DNA of 64,000 bases, taken from NCBI GenBank assembly GCA_963697365.1, contig CAVONT010000012.1, positions 45,110-109,109 of the forward strand. Reading direction: 5' to 3'. This DNA is from CAIXZV01 sp963697365 (GTDB lineage Bacteria; Chloroflexota; Limnocylindria; Limnocylindrales; CSP1-4). The position numbers and the translations under genes were made by a program. Position 1 is the stretch's first letter. The number at the start of each line of letters is the position of its first letter. Below the pieces are notes generated by a model. The model was not told the origin of the DNA. It worked only from the letters and a program-made list of their open reading frames with translations, and ran no database searches. Below, one piece after another: positions 33,642-43,390 of this stretch.

Positions 33642-34273
33642 AGGAGCGAGTGCACGACCTCGGCCACCGCACGACCGAGCGAGGTGTGCCCGGTGGCCGT
33701 CAGGTGCACCCCGTCAGCCGGGTCCACCTCCGCCACAGGCCCCGCGTCGAGGAACGCCACGCCCTTGAGTTCCGCGGTAGTCCGGTACAGCGGCGCGAAC
33801 TGCTGGCTCCTGGCACGGGCCTCGCCGAAGCCCCACAGCTCGGAGGTCGCCGTGCGCCCGCCGAGGACCGGCGGTGCAACCAGGAGCACGCGCGGCCGAC
33901 CGCCGGCCGGCCCGGTCCCGGAGAGCAGCGCCAGCTCCACGAGCGCGCCTGCGCCTGCGGCGATCTCCGCGGCCGACCGCCCGAAGATCGACTTGAGGTC
34001 GTTCGTGCCAAGCATCAGCACCAGCACATCGACCGGCGCATGCGAGCGCAGGCACGGCAGCAGGTAGGTCCGTCCATTGCGGCCGTCGAGGTACGGATCG
34101 TCCCAGATCGTGGTGCGGCCGTTGAGGGCTTCCTCGATCACCTGGTGCTCCGGACCCAGCGCAGCGGCCAGCACCCCCGGCCAGCGCACGTCACGCGGGA
34201 ACCGGGCGCCGGTGGCGGACGAGCCGTCGTAGCCGTGGGTGTTCGAGTCGCCATAACAGAGCACGACTGCCAT
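33638..34273 (-). CDS. SGNH/GDSL-type esterase
   Basis: 211 residues, no signal peptide. The nucleophile block is CYGDSNTHGYDG (Ser in GDSN), followed by ALNGRTTIWDD, the Asn block VLMLGTNDLKSIFG and the catalytic Asp/His pair in DPADGVHLTATGH. The architecture is close to cytosolic arylesterase or acetylhydrolase members. The substrate is unknown. It follows the RNase H gene by 12 nt. Confidence 0.88.
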   Translation of the reverse strand: MAVVLCYGDSNTHGYDGSSATGARFPRDVRWPGVLAAALGPEHQVIEEALNGRTTIWDDPYLDGRNGRTYLLPCLRSHAPVDVLVLMLGTNDLKSIFGRSAAEIAAGAGALVELALLSGTGPAGGRPRVLLVAPPVLGGRTATSELWGFGEARARSQQFAPLYRTTAELKGVAFLDAGPVAEVDPADGVHLTATGHTSLGRAVAEVVHSLL

Positions 34274-34285
34274 CGAGCCGACCTC

Positions 34286-34768
34286 CTACTCCGCCGGTGC
34301 GGTGCGCCTGATGCGGGCGACGCGCACGGGACCCCCGGCCGCCACGCGGTCGAGCGCCTCGTTCGCCAGCCGGTCCGCCGTCGAGTTCTGCTCGCGCGGC
34401 ACGTGCGTCGCGGACCAGCGACGGAACGAGCCAAGCATCACCTTCGCCTCCGCGTGGAGTGGCTGCAACTTGGCGTCCTTGACCCGCCAGCGGCCGTGGA
34501 GCTGCTCCACGATCAGCTTGGAGTCGAGGTACATGTCCACGACCTCGGCACCCAGCCGCTGGGCCAGCCTGAGCGCCTCGATCACGCCGGTCCACTCCGC
34601 CACGTTGTTGGTCTGGACGCCCAGCGCCTGCGAGATCGTGGCGTCGGGAGGGGCCGACGGGTGCCGGGCATCGTCCCGCGACCCGTCGATCAGGGCAGCA
34701 CCGAGTGACGCCGGGCCCGGGTTGCCCCGGGCTGCGCCGTCGGTGCGGATCACGATGTGCGGGATCAC
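34286..34768 (-). CDS. RNase HI-family protein
   Basis: 160 residues with the RNase H fold and all four acidic residues: Asp in VIRTDGAARGNPGPASLGAA, Glu in NNVAEWTGVIEALRLAQRLG, Asp in YLDSKLIVEQLHGRW and Asp in NSTADRLANEAL. This is the reverse-transcriptase-like, non-E. coli type often annotated as RNase HI or RnhA-like, and should cut RNA in RNA/DNA hybrids. It lies 44 nt after sdhB and is likely part of that operon. Confidence 0.88.
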   Translation of the reverse strand: MIPHIVIRTDGAARGNPGPASLGAALIDGSRDDARHPSAPPDATISQALGVQTNNVAEWTGVIEALRLAQRLGAEVVDMYLDSKLIVEQLHGRWRVKDAKLQPLHAEAKVMLGSFRRWSATHVPREQNSTADRLANEALDRVAAGGPVRVARIRRTAPAE

Positions 34769-34812
34769 CGGGAGCGGGGCAGCCGCGGGCCCCGCCCCGG
34801 AACCAGCGCCGG

Positions 34813-35523
34813 TCAGATCCGCCGTCCGGTGATCGCCGAGGAGACCTCGAGGATCGCCTGGGTGATGTGGATGTCACGCGGGCACGCATCGACGCAGTTG
34901 AAGATCGTCCGGCAGCGCCAGACGCCGTCCTTGTCGGCGAGGATCTCCAGCCGCTCCTCGGCGTGGTCGTCGCGGGAGTCGAAGATGAACCGGTGCGCGG
35001 CCACGATCGCCGCCGGACCCACGTACTCGGGCCTGGCCCAGAACGAGGGGCAGGACGTCGTGCACGCGGCGCACAGGATGCACTTGGTGGTGTCGTCGTA
35101 GCGGGCCCGGTCCGCGGCAGACTGCCGGCGCTCCCGGACGGGGGCGTCGTCGTCGGCCTGGAGGTAGGGCTGGACGCTTCGGAACTTCGCGAAGAAGCCC
35201 TCCATGTCCACCACGAGGTCCTTCATCACCGGGAGGCCGGCCAGCGGCGCCACGGTGATGCGCTTGCCACCCAGCTGGTTCACCCGGATCTTGCAGGCCA
35301 GGCGGTTGCGCCCGTTGATGCGCAGGGCATCGGAGCCGCACACGCCATGGGCACACGACCGGCGGAACGTCAGGGTCCCGTCCTGCTCGTACTTGACCTT
35401 GTGGAGGAGGTCCAGGACGCGATCCATCGGGTTCGCGTCGACCTGGTAGGTCTCCTCGTGGGGCTTCTGGTCGCGCTCGGGGTCGTAGCGGAGGATCCGC
35501 AGCTCGATCTGCATCGTCGTCAC
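34813..35523 (-). CDS. sdhB: succinate dehydrogenase iron-sulfur subunit
   Basis: SdhB passes electrons from FAD in SdhA to quinone; 236 residues. The [2Fe-2S] ligands are in RRSCAHGVCGSDALRING and NRLACKI; the [4Fe-4S] and [3Fe-4S] ligands are in KCILCAACTTSCPSFW and FNCVDACPRDIHITQ. Last of the sdhCDAB set. Confidence 0.96.
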   Translation of the reverse strand: MTTMQIELRILRYDPERDQKPHEETYQVDANPMDRVLDLLHKVKYEQDGTLTFRRSCAHGVCGSDALRINGRNRLACKIRVNQLGGKRITVAPLAGLPVMKDLVVDMEGFFAKFRSVQPYLQADDDAPVRERRQSAADRARYDDTTKCILCAACTTSCPSFWARPEYVGPAAIVAAHRFIFDSRDDHAEERLEILADKDGVWRCRTIFNCVDACPRDIHITQAILEVSSAITGRRI

Positions 35524-35529
35524 CCCCTC

Positions 35530-37278
35530 CTAGTAGACCCGCGGCTTGGGTTCGAACTTCGTGATGGTCACCGGCTTGTAGTCCAGCGCCACCCCGCCGT
35601 CCGCGCCCTTGGTCGCGAGCGAGTGGGTGAGGAAGTTGACGTCGTCGCGCTCGGGGAAGTCCTCGCGGCTGTGGGCCCCGCGGCTCTCCGTGCGGTTGAT
35701 GCACGCGGCAACCATCGTCTGAGCGCAGTCGAGCAGGTAGCCCACCTCGCGTGCCTCCAGGAGGTCCGTGTTGAACACGGTGCCCTTGTCGTCCACGCTG
35801 ACGTTCAGATAGCGGTCACGCAGCTCGTCGACCTTGACGCGGGCGCGCTCGAGACCCTCGGCGGTCCGGTAGACACCGGCGTCGTCCATCATCACGTCGG
35901 CCAGCTCCGTGCGGATGGCCTCCTTGCGCTCGCCCTTCGGCCGGCCCTTGAGGGCGTCCAACTCGGCGCGGACCGGGTCGGCGGCCGACTCGGACACGTC
36001 GGGCAGCTCCAGGCCCCGGATGTCCTGGGCCATCTGGCGGCCCGACCGACGGCCGAACACCAGCAGGTCCACCAGCGAGTTCGTCCCGAGCCGGTTGGCT
36101 CCGTGGACGGACACGCAGGCCGCTTCGCCCGCGGCGTACAGGCCCGGGATCACGGTGTTGGCCGCGTCGCGCGTGGCCTGGGCACGCAGGTTGGTGGGGA
36201 TGCCGCCCATCGCGTAGTGGGCGGTCGGCTGGATCGGGATGGGGTCCGTGTACGGCTCGATGCCCTGGTACACCCGGACGAAGTCCGTGATGTCGGGCAG
36301 CTTCTCGTCGATCTTCTTCCGGCCCAGGTGGCGGACGTCGAGGTAGACGTAGTCCTTGCCGTCGATGCCCCGGCCGGCCCGGATCTCCTGGTGGATCGCC
36401 CGGCTGACCATGTCGCGCGGCGCCAGCTCCATGAGCTTGGGCGCGTAGCGCTCCATGAAGCGGAAGCCGTCGTTGTCGAGGAGGTACGCGCCCTCGCCGC
36501 GGGCGGCCTCGGACAGGAGGATGCCGATGCCGACGATGCCGGTCGGATGGAACTGGTAGAACTCCATGTCCTGCATCGGGACGCCGTGGCGGTAGGCCAG
36601 CGACACGCCGTCACCGGTGAGGCTCCAGGCGTTCGAGGTGACCCGGAACATGCGCCCGAAGCCGCCTGTCGCGAGGAGCACCGCCTTGGAGCGCAAGGTC
36701 ACCAGCTCGCCGTCGGCGATGCGGTAGGCCACGACGCCCGCACAGCGGCCGCCATCGCCCAGGTCGCCGCCCTCGGCGACGAGGTCCACGACGTGGTACT
36801 CGTCGTAGAACTTGACGCCGTACTTGACGCACTGCTGGTAGAGCGTCTGCAGGATCATGTGGCCGGTGCGGTCCGCGGCGAAGCAGGCCCGCATGACCGG
36901 GCCCTCGCCGTAGTTGCGGGTGTGCCCGCCGAACCGGCGCTGGTCGATCTTCCCGTCAGGGGTCCGGTTGAACGGGAGCCCCATGTGCTCGAGCTCGATC
37001 ACCGTCTCGATGGCCTCGCGGGCGAGCACCTCGGCCGCGTCCTGGTCGACCAGGTAGTCGCCACCCTTGATGGTGTCGAACATGTGCCACTCCCAGTGGT
37101 CCTCCTCCTGGTTTCCCAGGGCGGCACAGACACCGCCCTGGGCGGCGCCGGTATGGGAGCGGGTGGGATAGAGCTTCGTGAGGACGGCACTGTCGATGCC
37201 GGCCTTCGCGAGCTCGAGGGCGGCCCAGAGGCCGGCGCCGCCGGCGCCGACGACCAGGGCGTCGTGGTCCTTGATCAT
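35530..37278 (-). CDS. sdhA: succinate dehydrogenase flavoprotein subunit
   Basis: SdhA oxidises succinate to fumarate with covalent FAD; 582 residues. The FAD fold is DALVVGAGGAGLWAALELAK, the flavinylated His lies in YPTRSHTGAAQGGVCAALGN, the active-site region is FHPTGIVGIGIL and RGEGAYLLDN, and the substrate His/Arg region is PTAHYAMGGIPTNLRAQATR. The start at 37278 overlaps the sdhD stop as ATGA; the longer frame to 37503 is a shadow of sdhD. Confidence 0.97.
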   Translation of the reverse strand: MIKDHDALVVGAGGAGLWAALELAKAGIDSAVLTKLYPTRSHTGAAQGGVCAALGNQEEDHWEWHMFDTIKGGDYLVDQDAAEVLAREAIETVIELEHMGLPFNRTPDGKIDQRRFGGHTRNYGEGPVMRACFAADRTGHMILQTLYQQCVKYGVKFYDEYHVVDLVAEGGDLGDGGRCAGVVAYRIADGELVTLRSKAVLLATGGFGRMFRVTSNAWSLTGDGVSLAYRHGVPMQDMEFYQFHPTGIVGIGILLSEAARGEGAYLLDNDGFRFMERYAPKLMELAPRDMVSRAIHQEIRAGRGIDGKDYVYLDVRHLGRKKIDEKLPDITDFVRVYQGIEPYTDPIPIQPTAHYAMGGIPTNLRAQATRDAANTVIPGLYAAGEAACVSVHGANRLGTNSLVDLLVFGRRSGRQMAQDIRGLELPDVSESAADPVRAELDALKGRPKGERKEAIRTELADVMMDDAGVYRTAEGLERARVKVDELRDRYLNVSVDDKGTVFNTDLLEAREVGYLLDCAQTMVAACINRTESRGAHSREDFPERDDVNFLTHSLATKGADGGVALDYKPVTITKFEPKPRVY

Positions 37279-37673
37279 GCGGGCACCTGCGGCAGCGGCA
37301 GCGTGAAGACGACCATCGAGCCCATCGCGAGCAGCAGGAGGCCGACGAGGTACAGGAGGATCATCAGCGCACTGCGGACGCCCCCGTGCGTGTAGTCGCC
37401 GATGACCGTGCGCATGCCCATGAAGGCATGGAACAGGACGAAGACCAGCATCAGCCAGTCGATCGTCCGCTGGGCCATGTTCGCCCAGCGGACCGTGACC
37501 CATGCGGCGTCCTGGTAGGCCGGATCGAAGACGAAGTGGACGACGATGTAGTGGGCCAGGGCGAGGACGAACAGCCCGATCCCCGTCAGGCGGATCAGGT
37601 ACCAGACGGCCAGCTCGAAGCCGCTCCCGGCTGGGCGCGCGCGGCCGGCGCGGGTGACGCGGAAGGTGCTCAT
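37275..37673 (-). CDS. sdhD: succinate dehydrogenase membrane anchor subunit
   Basis: 132 residues with three membrane helices (LAVWYLIRLTGIGLFVLALA, TIDWLMLVFVLFHAFMGMRT, SALMILLYLVGLLLLAMGSM). HYIVVH and FHAFMGM supply histidines for haem b or quinone binding. The start at 37673 overlaps the sdhC stop. Confidence 0.9.
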   Translation of the reverse strand: MSTFRVTRAGRARPAGSGFELAVWYLIRLTGIGLFVLALAHYIVVHFVFDPAYQDAAWVTVRWANMAQRTIDWLMLVFVLFHAFMGMRTVIGDYTHGGVRSALMILLYLVGLLLLAMGSMVVFTLPLPQVPA

Positions 37674-38056
37674 GAGCCGAACCTGAAGGGGGGCTCCATC
37701 CCGAAGGCGGGAGCCATGATCTGGACGAGGATCGGAAGCCCGATCACCACGAACAGCACCCAGTTGAGGTACCACAGCTGCTTGTGGTAGCGGGTCATCG
37801 AGGGCCAGAAGTCCATGATGATGATCCGCAGGCCGTTGAGCGCGTGGTACAGCAGGGCGGCCCCGAGCAGCGACTCCATCACCCGGCCGAACGTGCTGGC
37901 GTAGATCGCCAGGACCTCGTCGTACAGGTCGGGAGCCACGCCAACGAGCCAGATGTCGAGGACGTGGAGCAGGATGAACGCCCAGATGGCGACACCCGAG
38001 ATGCGGTGGAACGCCCACGCGAGCATTCCCTCGCTGCCCCGATACCGCAGGAGCAT
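37670..38056 (-). CDS. sdhC: succinate dehydrogenase cytochrome b subunit
   Basis: 128 residues, three helices: AWAFHRISGVAIWAFILLHV with the SdhC signature HR(I/V)SG, LLGAALLYHALNGLRIIIMD with the haem-binding His, and LYLNW-type third helix near WYLNWVLFVVIGLPILVQIM. First gene of the sdh run, 59 nt after the isocitrate dehydrogenase gene. Confidence 0.92.
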   Translation of the reverse strand: MLLRYRGSEGMLAWAFHRISGVAIWAFILLHVLDIWLVGVAPDLYDEVLAIYASTFGRVMESLLGAALLYHALNGLRIIIMDFWPSMTRYHKQLWYLNWVLFVVIGLPILVQIMAPAFGMEPPFRFGS

Positions 38057-38115
38057 GGAGCCTCCGTTCTCCTTCGGCCCGCGTCGGCGGGTCGCCGTTC
38101 AGTGGTGGCCGACGA

Positions 38116-39120
38116 TCAGCCGAGCCGCGCGATGATGGCGTCGGCGAACTCACGGGTGCCCGCCGGTCCGCCAAGGTCGTAGGTGGTGGCCTTCCCCTCC
38201 GCGATGACCTCGCGCAGGGCGGCCTCGACGCGCACCGCCGCCTCCTGCTCGCCGAGGTGGCGCAGCATGAGGACGCCCGACAGGAGCAGCGCCGTGGGGT
38301 TTGCCTTGTTCTGGCCCGCGTACTTGGGTGCGGAGCCATGCACCGGCTCGAACACGGACGCCTCGATGCCGATGTTGGCGCCCGGTGCGACGCCCAGGCC
38401 GCCGACAAGGCCCGCGCACAGGTCGCTGACGATGTCGCCGTAGAGGTTGGGCAGGACCATCACGTCGTAGAGCTCTGGCTTCTGCACCAGCTGCATGCAC
38501 ATGTTGTCGACGATCCGGTCCTCGAACTCGATCCGGCCCTCGTAGTCGGCCGCGACGGTCCGGCAGCTCTCGAGGAACAGGCCGTCCGAGAGCTTCATGA
38601 TGTTGGCCTTGTGGACCGCCGTGACCTTGCGGCGGCCGTTCGCCACGGCGTACTCGAAGGCGAAGCGGGCGATCCGCTCCGATGCGTCGCGGGTGATGAT
38701 CTTGATGCTCTCGGCGGCATCGCGGCCGACCATGTGCTCGATGCCTGCGTACAGGTCCTCGGTGTTCTCGCGCACGATCACCAGGTCCACATCCTGGTAG
38801 CGCGTCTCGAGACCCTTGATGGACCGGGCGGGACGGAGGTTCGCGTAGAGGCCCAGCACCTGGCGCAAGGTCACGTTGACGCTGCGGAAGCCCGATCCGA
38901 CCGGCGTGGTGATGGGGCCCTTGAGGGCCACCTTGTTGCGGCGGATGGACTCGAGCACGTGGTCCGGGAGCGGCGTCCCGTACTGGGCCATGACGCCTTC
39001 ACCGGCGTCCTGGACCTCCCACTCGAACGCGACGCCCGAGGCGTCCAGGACACGGCGGGTGGCATCGGCGAGCTCGGGGCCGATGCCGTCCCCGGGGATG
39101 AGCGTGACTCGGTAAGGCAT
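38116..39120 (-). CDS. isocitrate/isopropylmalate-type dehydrogenase, probably NAD-isocitrate dehydrogenase
   Basis: 334 residues of the beta-decarboxylating dehydrogenase family: TLIPGDGIGPELADATRRVL, the substrate loop VALKGPITTPVGSGFRSVNV TLRQVLGLYANLRP, ENTEDLYAGIEHM, KANIMKLSDGLFLE, the metal Asp in NLYGDIVSDLCAGLVGGLGV and ASVFEPVHGSAPKYAGQNKA. The GSGFRSVNVTLR loop and ENTEDLYAGIEH are typical of NAD-dependent isocitrate dehydrogenase rather than LeuB. The sdh and suc neighbours support this. Confidence 0.88.
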   Translation of the reverse strand: MPYRVTLIPGDGIGPELADATRRVLDASGVAFEWEVQDAGEGVMAQYGTPLPDHVLESIRRNKVALKGPITTPVGSGFRSVNVTLRQVLGLYANLRPARSIKGLETRYQDVDLVIVRENTEDLYAGIEHMVGRDAAESIKIITRDASERIARFAFEYAVANGRRKVTAVHKANIMKLSDGLFLESCRTVAADYEGRIEFEDRIVDNMCMQLVQKPELYDVMVLPNLYGDIVSDLCAGLVGGLGVAPGANIGIEASVFEPVHGSAPKYAGQNKANPTALLLSGVLMLRHLGEQEAAVRVEAALREVIAEGKATTYDLGGPAGTREFADAIIARLG

Positions 39121-39338
39121 GGGAGCCATTCTACGCACGCCGATCGGCTCGGGATGGGCAGGACGGCCCCTCTTGCGCGCATGCCGGACGGTGGTCCAGC
39201 GGGTGCCATCCGGCCATCCCGGCTGTCACGGGCCGGTCGGCATGCCGCGGGCGCGACCAGCGGTCCGCGGAGGCCGCCCGCGCGCGGGCTATGATCGGGT
39301 CCTCGCCATCGCCCGCCCTCGGAGGTCTCGCAAGTCGC

Positions 39339-40523
39339 GTGAAGATCCACGAAGCCGACGCGAAATCGCTGCTCGTCGCCCAAGGCCTGCCGGTCCCCGC
39401 CTGGGAGGTCGCGCGAACGCCCACGGCCGCGCGGGCGGCCGCCGTGAAGTTCCTGGCCGACCCATCCAACGCCACCGGCAAGGTCGTCATCAAGGCCCAG
39501 GTCCTCGTCGGAGGGCGCGGCAAGGCGGGCGGCGTCAAGCTCGCCTCAACGCCGGACGAGGCGGAGGACGTGGCCGCCCAGATCCTCGCCCTCGAGATCA
39601 AGGGCCTGCCGGTCCGCCGCGTGCTCGTCGGTCCAGCCGCCGAGATCGTCAAGGAGTACTACCTGTCGGTGCTTCTCGACCGGGCGACCAAGCGCCTCAT
39701 GTTCATCGGCTCGTCCGAGGGTGGCGTCGAGATCGAGCAGGTCGCCGTCGACAACCCTGACGCGATCGTCTACCAGCACGTGGACCCGCTCCTGGGGCTG
39801 CCCGACCATGCAGCCCGCGAGCTCGCGTTCAAGATCGGCTTCGGCGCCCACTGGAAGGCTGGCGCGGCGATCGCCAAGGGCCTCCTGCGGACGATGCTCG
39901 CCAACGACGCGGATCTCGTCGAGATCAACCCGCTCGCGGTCATCCGCGAGCACAGCGCCACGGGCACCCCGGTGGAGCGGCTGGTCTGCCTCGACGCCAA
40001 GATCACGCTCGACGACTCGGCCCTCCCCCGCCACCCCGGGCTCGAGGAGCTGCGAGACCTCGATGCCGAGGATCCCGCGGACGTCGAGGCGCGGCGCTAC
40101 GACCTCACGTTCATCAAGCTCGACGGCAACATCGGCTGCATGGTCAACGGCGCGGGCCTGGCGATGACCACCATGGACCTTGTGAACCGGGCGGGTGGCG
40201 AGCCCGCCAACTTCCTGGACATCGGCGGAGGCGCCAAAGCGGACCGGGTCGCCGCCGCGATGCGTCTGATCCTGGCCGATCCGAACGTCAAGGCGATCCT
40301 CGTGAACATCTTCGGCGGCATCACCCGTGGCGACGAGGTCGCGCGGGGGCTCATCGAGGCCCGTGCCCAGCAGGAGCGCGAGGTCCCGATGGTGGTCCGC
40401 ATCGTGGGCACCAATGCCGCAGAGGCGGCCGAACTGCTGGAGGCGGCCAGCTTCGTGACTGCCGACAGCCTGGACGAGGCGGCCGTCAAGGCCGTCGCGG
40501 CGGCGAAGGGAGCGGCGGCGTGA
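39339..40523 (+). CDS. sucC: succinyl-CoA synthetase (ADP-forming) beta subunit
   Basis: SucC, ATP-grasp subunit that forms ATP from succinyl phosphate; 394 residues. KIHEADAKSLLVAQGLPVPA, VIKAQVLVGGRGKAGGVKLA, EINPLAVI, LDGNIGCMVNGAGLAMTTMD and GGAKADRVAAAMRLILADPN VKAILVNIFGGITRGDEVA are diagnostic. The GTG at 39339 begins the family-typical N-terminus; GGAGG lies 13 nt upstream. Divergent from the isocitrate dehydrogenase gene across a 218-nt region that must hold both promoters. Confidence 0.95.
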   Translation: MKIHEADAKSLLVAQGLPVPAWEVARTPTAARAAAVKFLADPSNATGKVVIKAQVLVGGRGKAGGVKLASTPDEAEDVAAQILALEIKGLPVRRVLVGPAAEIVKEYYLSVLLDRATKRLMFIGSSEGGVEIEQVAVDNPDAIVYQHVDPLLGLPDHAARELAFKIGFGAHWKAGAAIAKGLLRTMLANDADLVEINPLAVIREHSATGTPVERLVCLDAKITLDDSALPRHPGLEELRDLDAEDPADVEARRYDLTFIKLDGNIGCMVNGAGLAMTTMDLVNRAGGEPANFLDIGGGAKADRVAAAMRLILADPNVKAILVNIFGGITRGDEVARGLIEARAQQEREVPMVVRIVGTNAAEAAELLEAASFVTADSLDEAAVKAVAAAKGAAA

Positions 40524-41406
40524 GCATCCTGATCGGGCGCGACACCCGCCTCGTCGTCCAGGGGATCACCGGGCGCGAGGGCGAGTTCCACAGTCGCGCC
40601 ATGCTGGAGTACGGGACCCCGCTCGTGGCCGGCGTCACCCCGGGCAAGGGCGGTCAACTGGCCCTCGACGGCCGCGTGCCCGTGTTCAACACCGTCGTCG
40701 AGGCCGTCCGCGAGGCGGGTGCCAACACGTCGTGCATCTTCGTGCCTGCGGGCGGTGCCCCGGACGCGGTGCTCGAGTCCGTCGCCGCGGGGATCGGCAC
40801 GATCTTCTGCATCACGGAGGGCATCCCTGCCCTCGACATGATCCAGGTGGTCGAGGAGGTCAACAGGGCGGGCGCCCGGCTGATCGGCCCCAACTGCCCC
40901 GGCGCCACCAGCCCCGGGCGGGCCAAGGTGGGCATCATCCCAGGCTCCATCCACCGTGAAGGACGCATCGGCGTGGTGTCACGCTCCGGCACCCTGACCT
41001 ACGAGGCGGTCCAGGCGATGACCGACGCCGGCCTCGGCCAGTCCACGTGCGTGGGTATCGGCGGCGATCCGGTGATCGGCACGCAGCACATCGACATGCC
41101 TCAAGCTGTTCGCCGAGGATCCCGAGACCGAAGCCCTCGTGCTCATCGGCGAGATCGGCGGGATCGGCCGAGGAGGAGGCCGCTGCCTGGGCGGCCGAGC
41201 ACATGGCCCACATCCCGAAGGTCGCGTTCATCGCCGGACGAACTGCACCCGAAGGGAAGCGGATGGGCCACGCGGGCGCGATCATCTCGGGCGGCAAGGG
41301 CACCGCTGCCTCCAAGGTGACCGCGCTCGAGGCCGCCGGCTTCCGGGTCGCGGCCTCGCCCACCGAGCTCCCGGGGCTGCTCCGCGACGCCGGCTATCGG
41401 GGCTGA
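40520..41406 (+). CDS. sucD: succinyl-CoA synthetase alpha subunit (two indels)
   Basis: SucD binds CoA and carries the phospho-histidine. The start reads ILIGRDTRLVVQGITGREGE FHSRAMLEYG, then GPNCPGATSPGRAKVGIIPG and SRSGTLTYEAVQAMTDAGLG. After GIGGDPVIGTQHIDM one extra base near 41100 breaks the frame before LKLFAEDPETEALVLIGEIG; a second near 41163 breaks it before SAEEEAAAWAAEHM. The active His lies in GHAGAIISGGKGTAASKV. The GTG start overlaps the sucC stop. Confidence 0.93.
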
Positions 41407-41579
41407 CCGCCCAGCCTGGCCGACACCGGTCCTTGTTCGCCGGGCGACCTCGACACGATCGTCCCGGCCGCGGAATTCGCCCGCCATACCGCGGGACGGT
41501 ACCGCTAGACTTGCGCGTCAACGGGCCGCGACACTGGTGATTGCGGACAGCGGAAGGAGGATCGGCGCCTCGGGCGCCT

Positions 41580-42050
41580 ATGGGCAGTCTGATGGACCTC
41601 GTTGCGGGTGACGCCCGCGACATCGTCCTCGCGCTCTCGATCGACGATGTGGCGTCGTTCGACGACCGTGACAGGTTCGTCGCTCACCTGCCGCTCGGCG
41701 GAGGCCTTGATCCCACGTGGCTCGACCTGTTCTCCGAGGCGGTTCGTTCCGTGACCGAGAGCGCCGAGCCCACCGACTTCCTCGACGCCCGCACGGAGCT
41801 CGAAGGTGCGGGACCGTCGGTCGAGCGGATCGTGGACCGCGTGGACGCCGACTGGATCGAGTGCGTCGGCAAGGTGCCCGATGATCTGCTGGGGCCCCTG
41901 GCCGGCCGCTGGATCGAGCTGCTCGAGGAGGAGCTGGGCCTGCTGCCGCGCGAGGAGAAGCCCTGGATACGGGACCTGGCCGGCCGCATCGTGACGTTCT
42001 CCCGGGATGCGATCAGCGCCCGTGACGTGGTGTTCGCCTGGGCGTTCTGA
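41580..42050 (+). CDS. hypothetical protein
   Basis: About 156 residues, acidic and largely helical, for example DLVAGDARDIVLALSIDDVA, DPTWLDLFSEAVRSVTESAE, GPLAGRWIELLEEELGLLPR and DLAGRIVTFSRDAISARDVV. No domain recognised, no membrane segment. The start is uncertain: ATG at 41580 or 41592, with GGAAGG AGG about 17-20 nt upstream of the first. A possible -10 (TAGACT) lies at about 41505. Confidence 0.65.
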   Translation: MGSLMDLVAGDARDIVLALSIDDVASFDDRDRFVAHLPLGGGLDPTWLDLFSEAVRSVTESAEPTDFLDARTELEGAGPSVERIVDRVDADWIECVGKVPDDLLGPLAGRWIELLEEELGLLPREEKPWIRDLAGRIVTFSRDAISARDVVFAWAF

Positions 42051-42196
42051 GCCGTCTCCCAGTGGGCCGCGCCATCGGGAGCTGTGACGCACCCGCGCCG
42101 ATGCCGCTGATGCCGGCCGCTGGACCCGTCCGAGCGGCCCGCAGAAACGGGACATCGGCCCTGCCCGCTGACACACGCCGCGGGCACCCTGTGGAC

Positions 42197-42884
42197 ATGA
42201 TGACGACCGCCCCTGCCCCCTCCCCTGCCCCTGCTGCGCCCGTGGAGGCCACGACCAGCCACGCGGACCCGCCGCGTGCGCGGGATGCCGGCGCCCTGGC
42301 CTTCTTCAAGGTCCTGAACCGCTGGTTCATGGTGCCCGTCGTGCGGGCGGGGTTCGCGCCGTGGGTCTCGTGCCCACTCGGTGGCTACATGGTGCTGGTC
42401 CGCGTGCGCGGCAGGAAGAGCGGGCTCGTGCGCGAGACCCCGCTCAACTACGTCATCGCCGACGGTTCCGCCTGGGTCCTGGCAGGCTTCGGGCCGACGC
42501 ACCGAGTGGTACCGCAACATGCTCGCGGATCCCGAGGTGGAGATCGTGCTCCCGGGTCGTCCGCCCATGGCCGCCGTTGCCTCCGAGATCACCAGCGCCC
42601 CCACCCGGTCCAAGCTGATCCCGGCGATCATCCGCTCGACCATCGGGCCGTCCCTTGCCGCCGGCCTGAATCCGTTCGCGACCACCGACCAGGCCATCGC
42701 GGACGACATGGCCTGGGTGCCCCTGGTCAGGCTGACGCCGGTCGACGAGTTCCTTGAGGCTGGAGCGGACGACCCGGGCGGCCGAGCCTGGATCTGGCGT
42801 CAGGCCATCGCTGCCGTCGCAACGCTCGCGGCCGCGCGCGTGCTGCTCCGACTCGTCGTCGGGGTGGGTCGGGCGGTCCGCTAG
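42197..42884 (+). CDS. DDN-type deazaflavin (F420)-dependent nitroreductase family protein (one indel)
   Basis: The protein matches the split-barrel DUF385/DDN family: YMVLVRVRGRKSGLVRETPL NYV, WVLAGFGP then, in the next frame, TEWYRNMLADPEVEIVLPGR, and the ending DDMAWVPLVRLTPVDEFLE. Removing one base near 42500 joins GFGPTTEWYRNM. Members bind F420 or flavin and reduce varied substrates. The C-terminus carries an extra hydrophobic helix (AIAAVATLAAARVLLRLVVG). No F420 synthesis gene is in the window. Confidence 0.8.
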
Positions 42885-42903
42885 CCCTCGACAGCCGCCG
42901 GCG

Positions 42904-43380
42904 TCAGTACCCGAGGGCCGCCCAGCTCGGACCTCCAGGAGCCTCGATCAACTCGACGAGCACCCCCTGGCAGCTGCGCGGGTGGAGGAAGGCGACCGGG
43001 CCTTCGGCACCCTTCCGGGCGACGGTATCGATGAGCTCGATGCCGTCCAGCTCGAACCGCATCAGCGCCTCGGCGATGTTCGGCACCTCGAAGCAGACGT
43101 GGTGGAAGCCCTCGCCCTTCTTCTCCAGGAACCGGGCCACGCCGGTCGTGTCGTCGGTGGGCATCACGAGCTCCACCTTGACCTCGCCCACGGACAGGAA
43201 CGCGATGGTCACCCGGTCGAACTCGATGGGCAGCACCAGCTCGAGGGGCAGCCCCAGCGTGTCCCGCCAGAAACCGAGGGCCGTCTCGAGGTCCCGGACG
43301 ATCACCGCGACGTGATGGATCTTGCCGATCTTGCGGATGCTCTCGGGCACGCGGCCGGCGGGCGCGGCGGGGTCGGTCAT
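42904..43380 (-). CDS. mce: methylmalonyl-CoA epimerase
   Basis: 158 residues of the vicinal-oxygen-chelate fold. Metal ligands are His in KIHHVAVIVRDLETALGFWR, His in GEGFHHVCFEVPNIAEAL and Glu in GVLVELIEAPGG. It interconverts (S)- and (R)-methylmalonyl-CoA between the carboxylase and the mutase. It follows the mutase gene by 10 nt. Confidence 0.93.
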   Translation of the reverse strand: MTDPAAPAGRVPESIRKIGKIHHVAVIVRDLETALGFWRDTLGLPLELVLPIEFDRVTIAFLSVGEVKVELVMPTDDTTGVARFLEKKGEGFHHVCFEVPNIAEALMRFELDGIELIDTVARKGAEGPVAFLHPRSCQGVLVELIEAPGGPSWAALGY

Positions 43381-43390
43381 CTGGGCCTCC

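Noticed and set aside
41047..41406. Programmed frameshifting in sucD or ftsW
   Set aside because: No slippery heptamer or downstream structure at the breaks, and the same kind of break is found in unrelated genes throughout the window.
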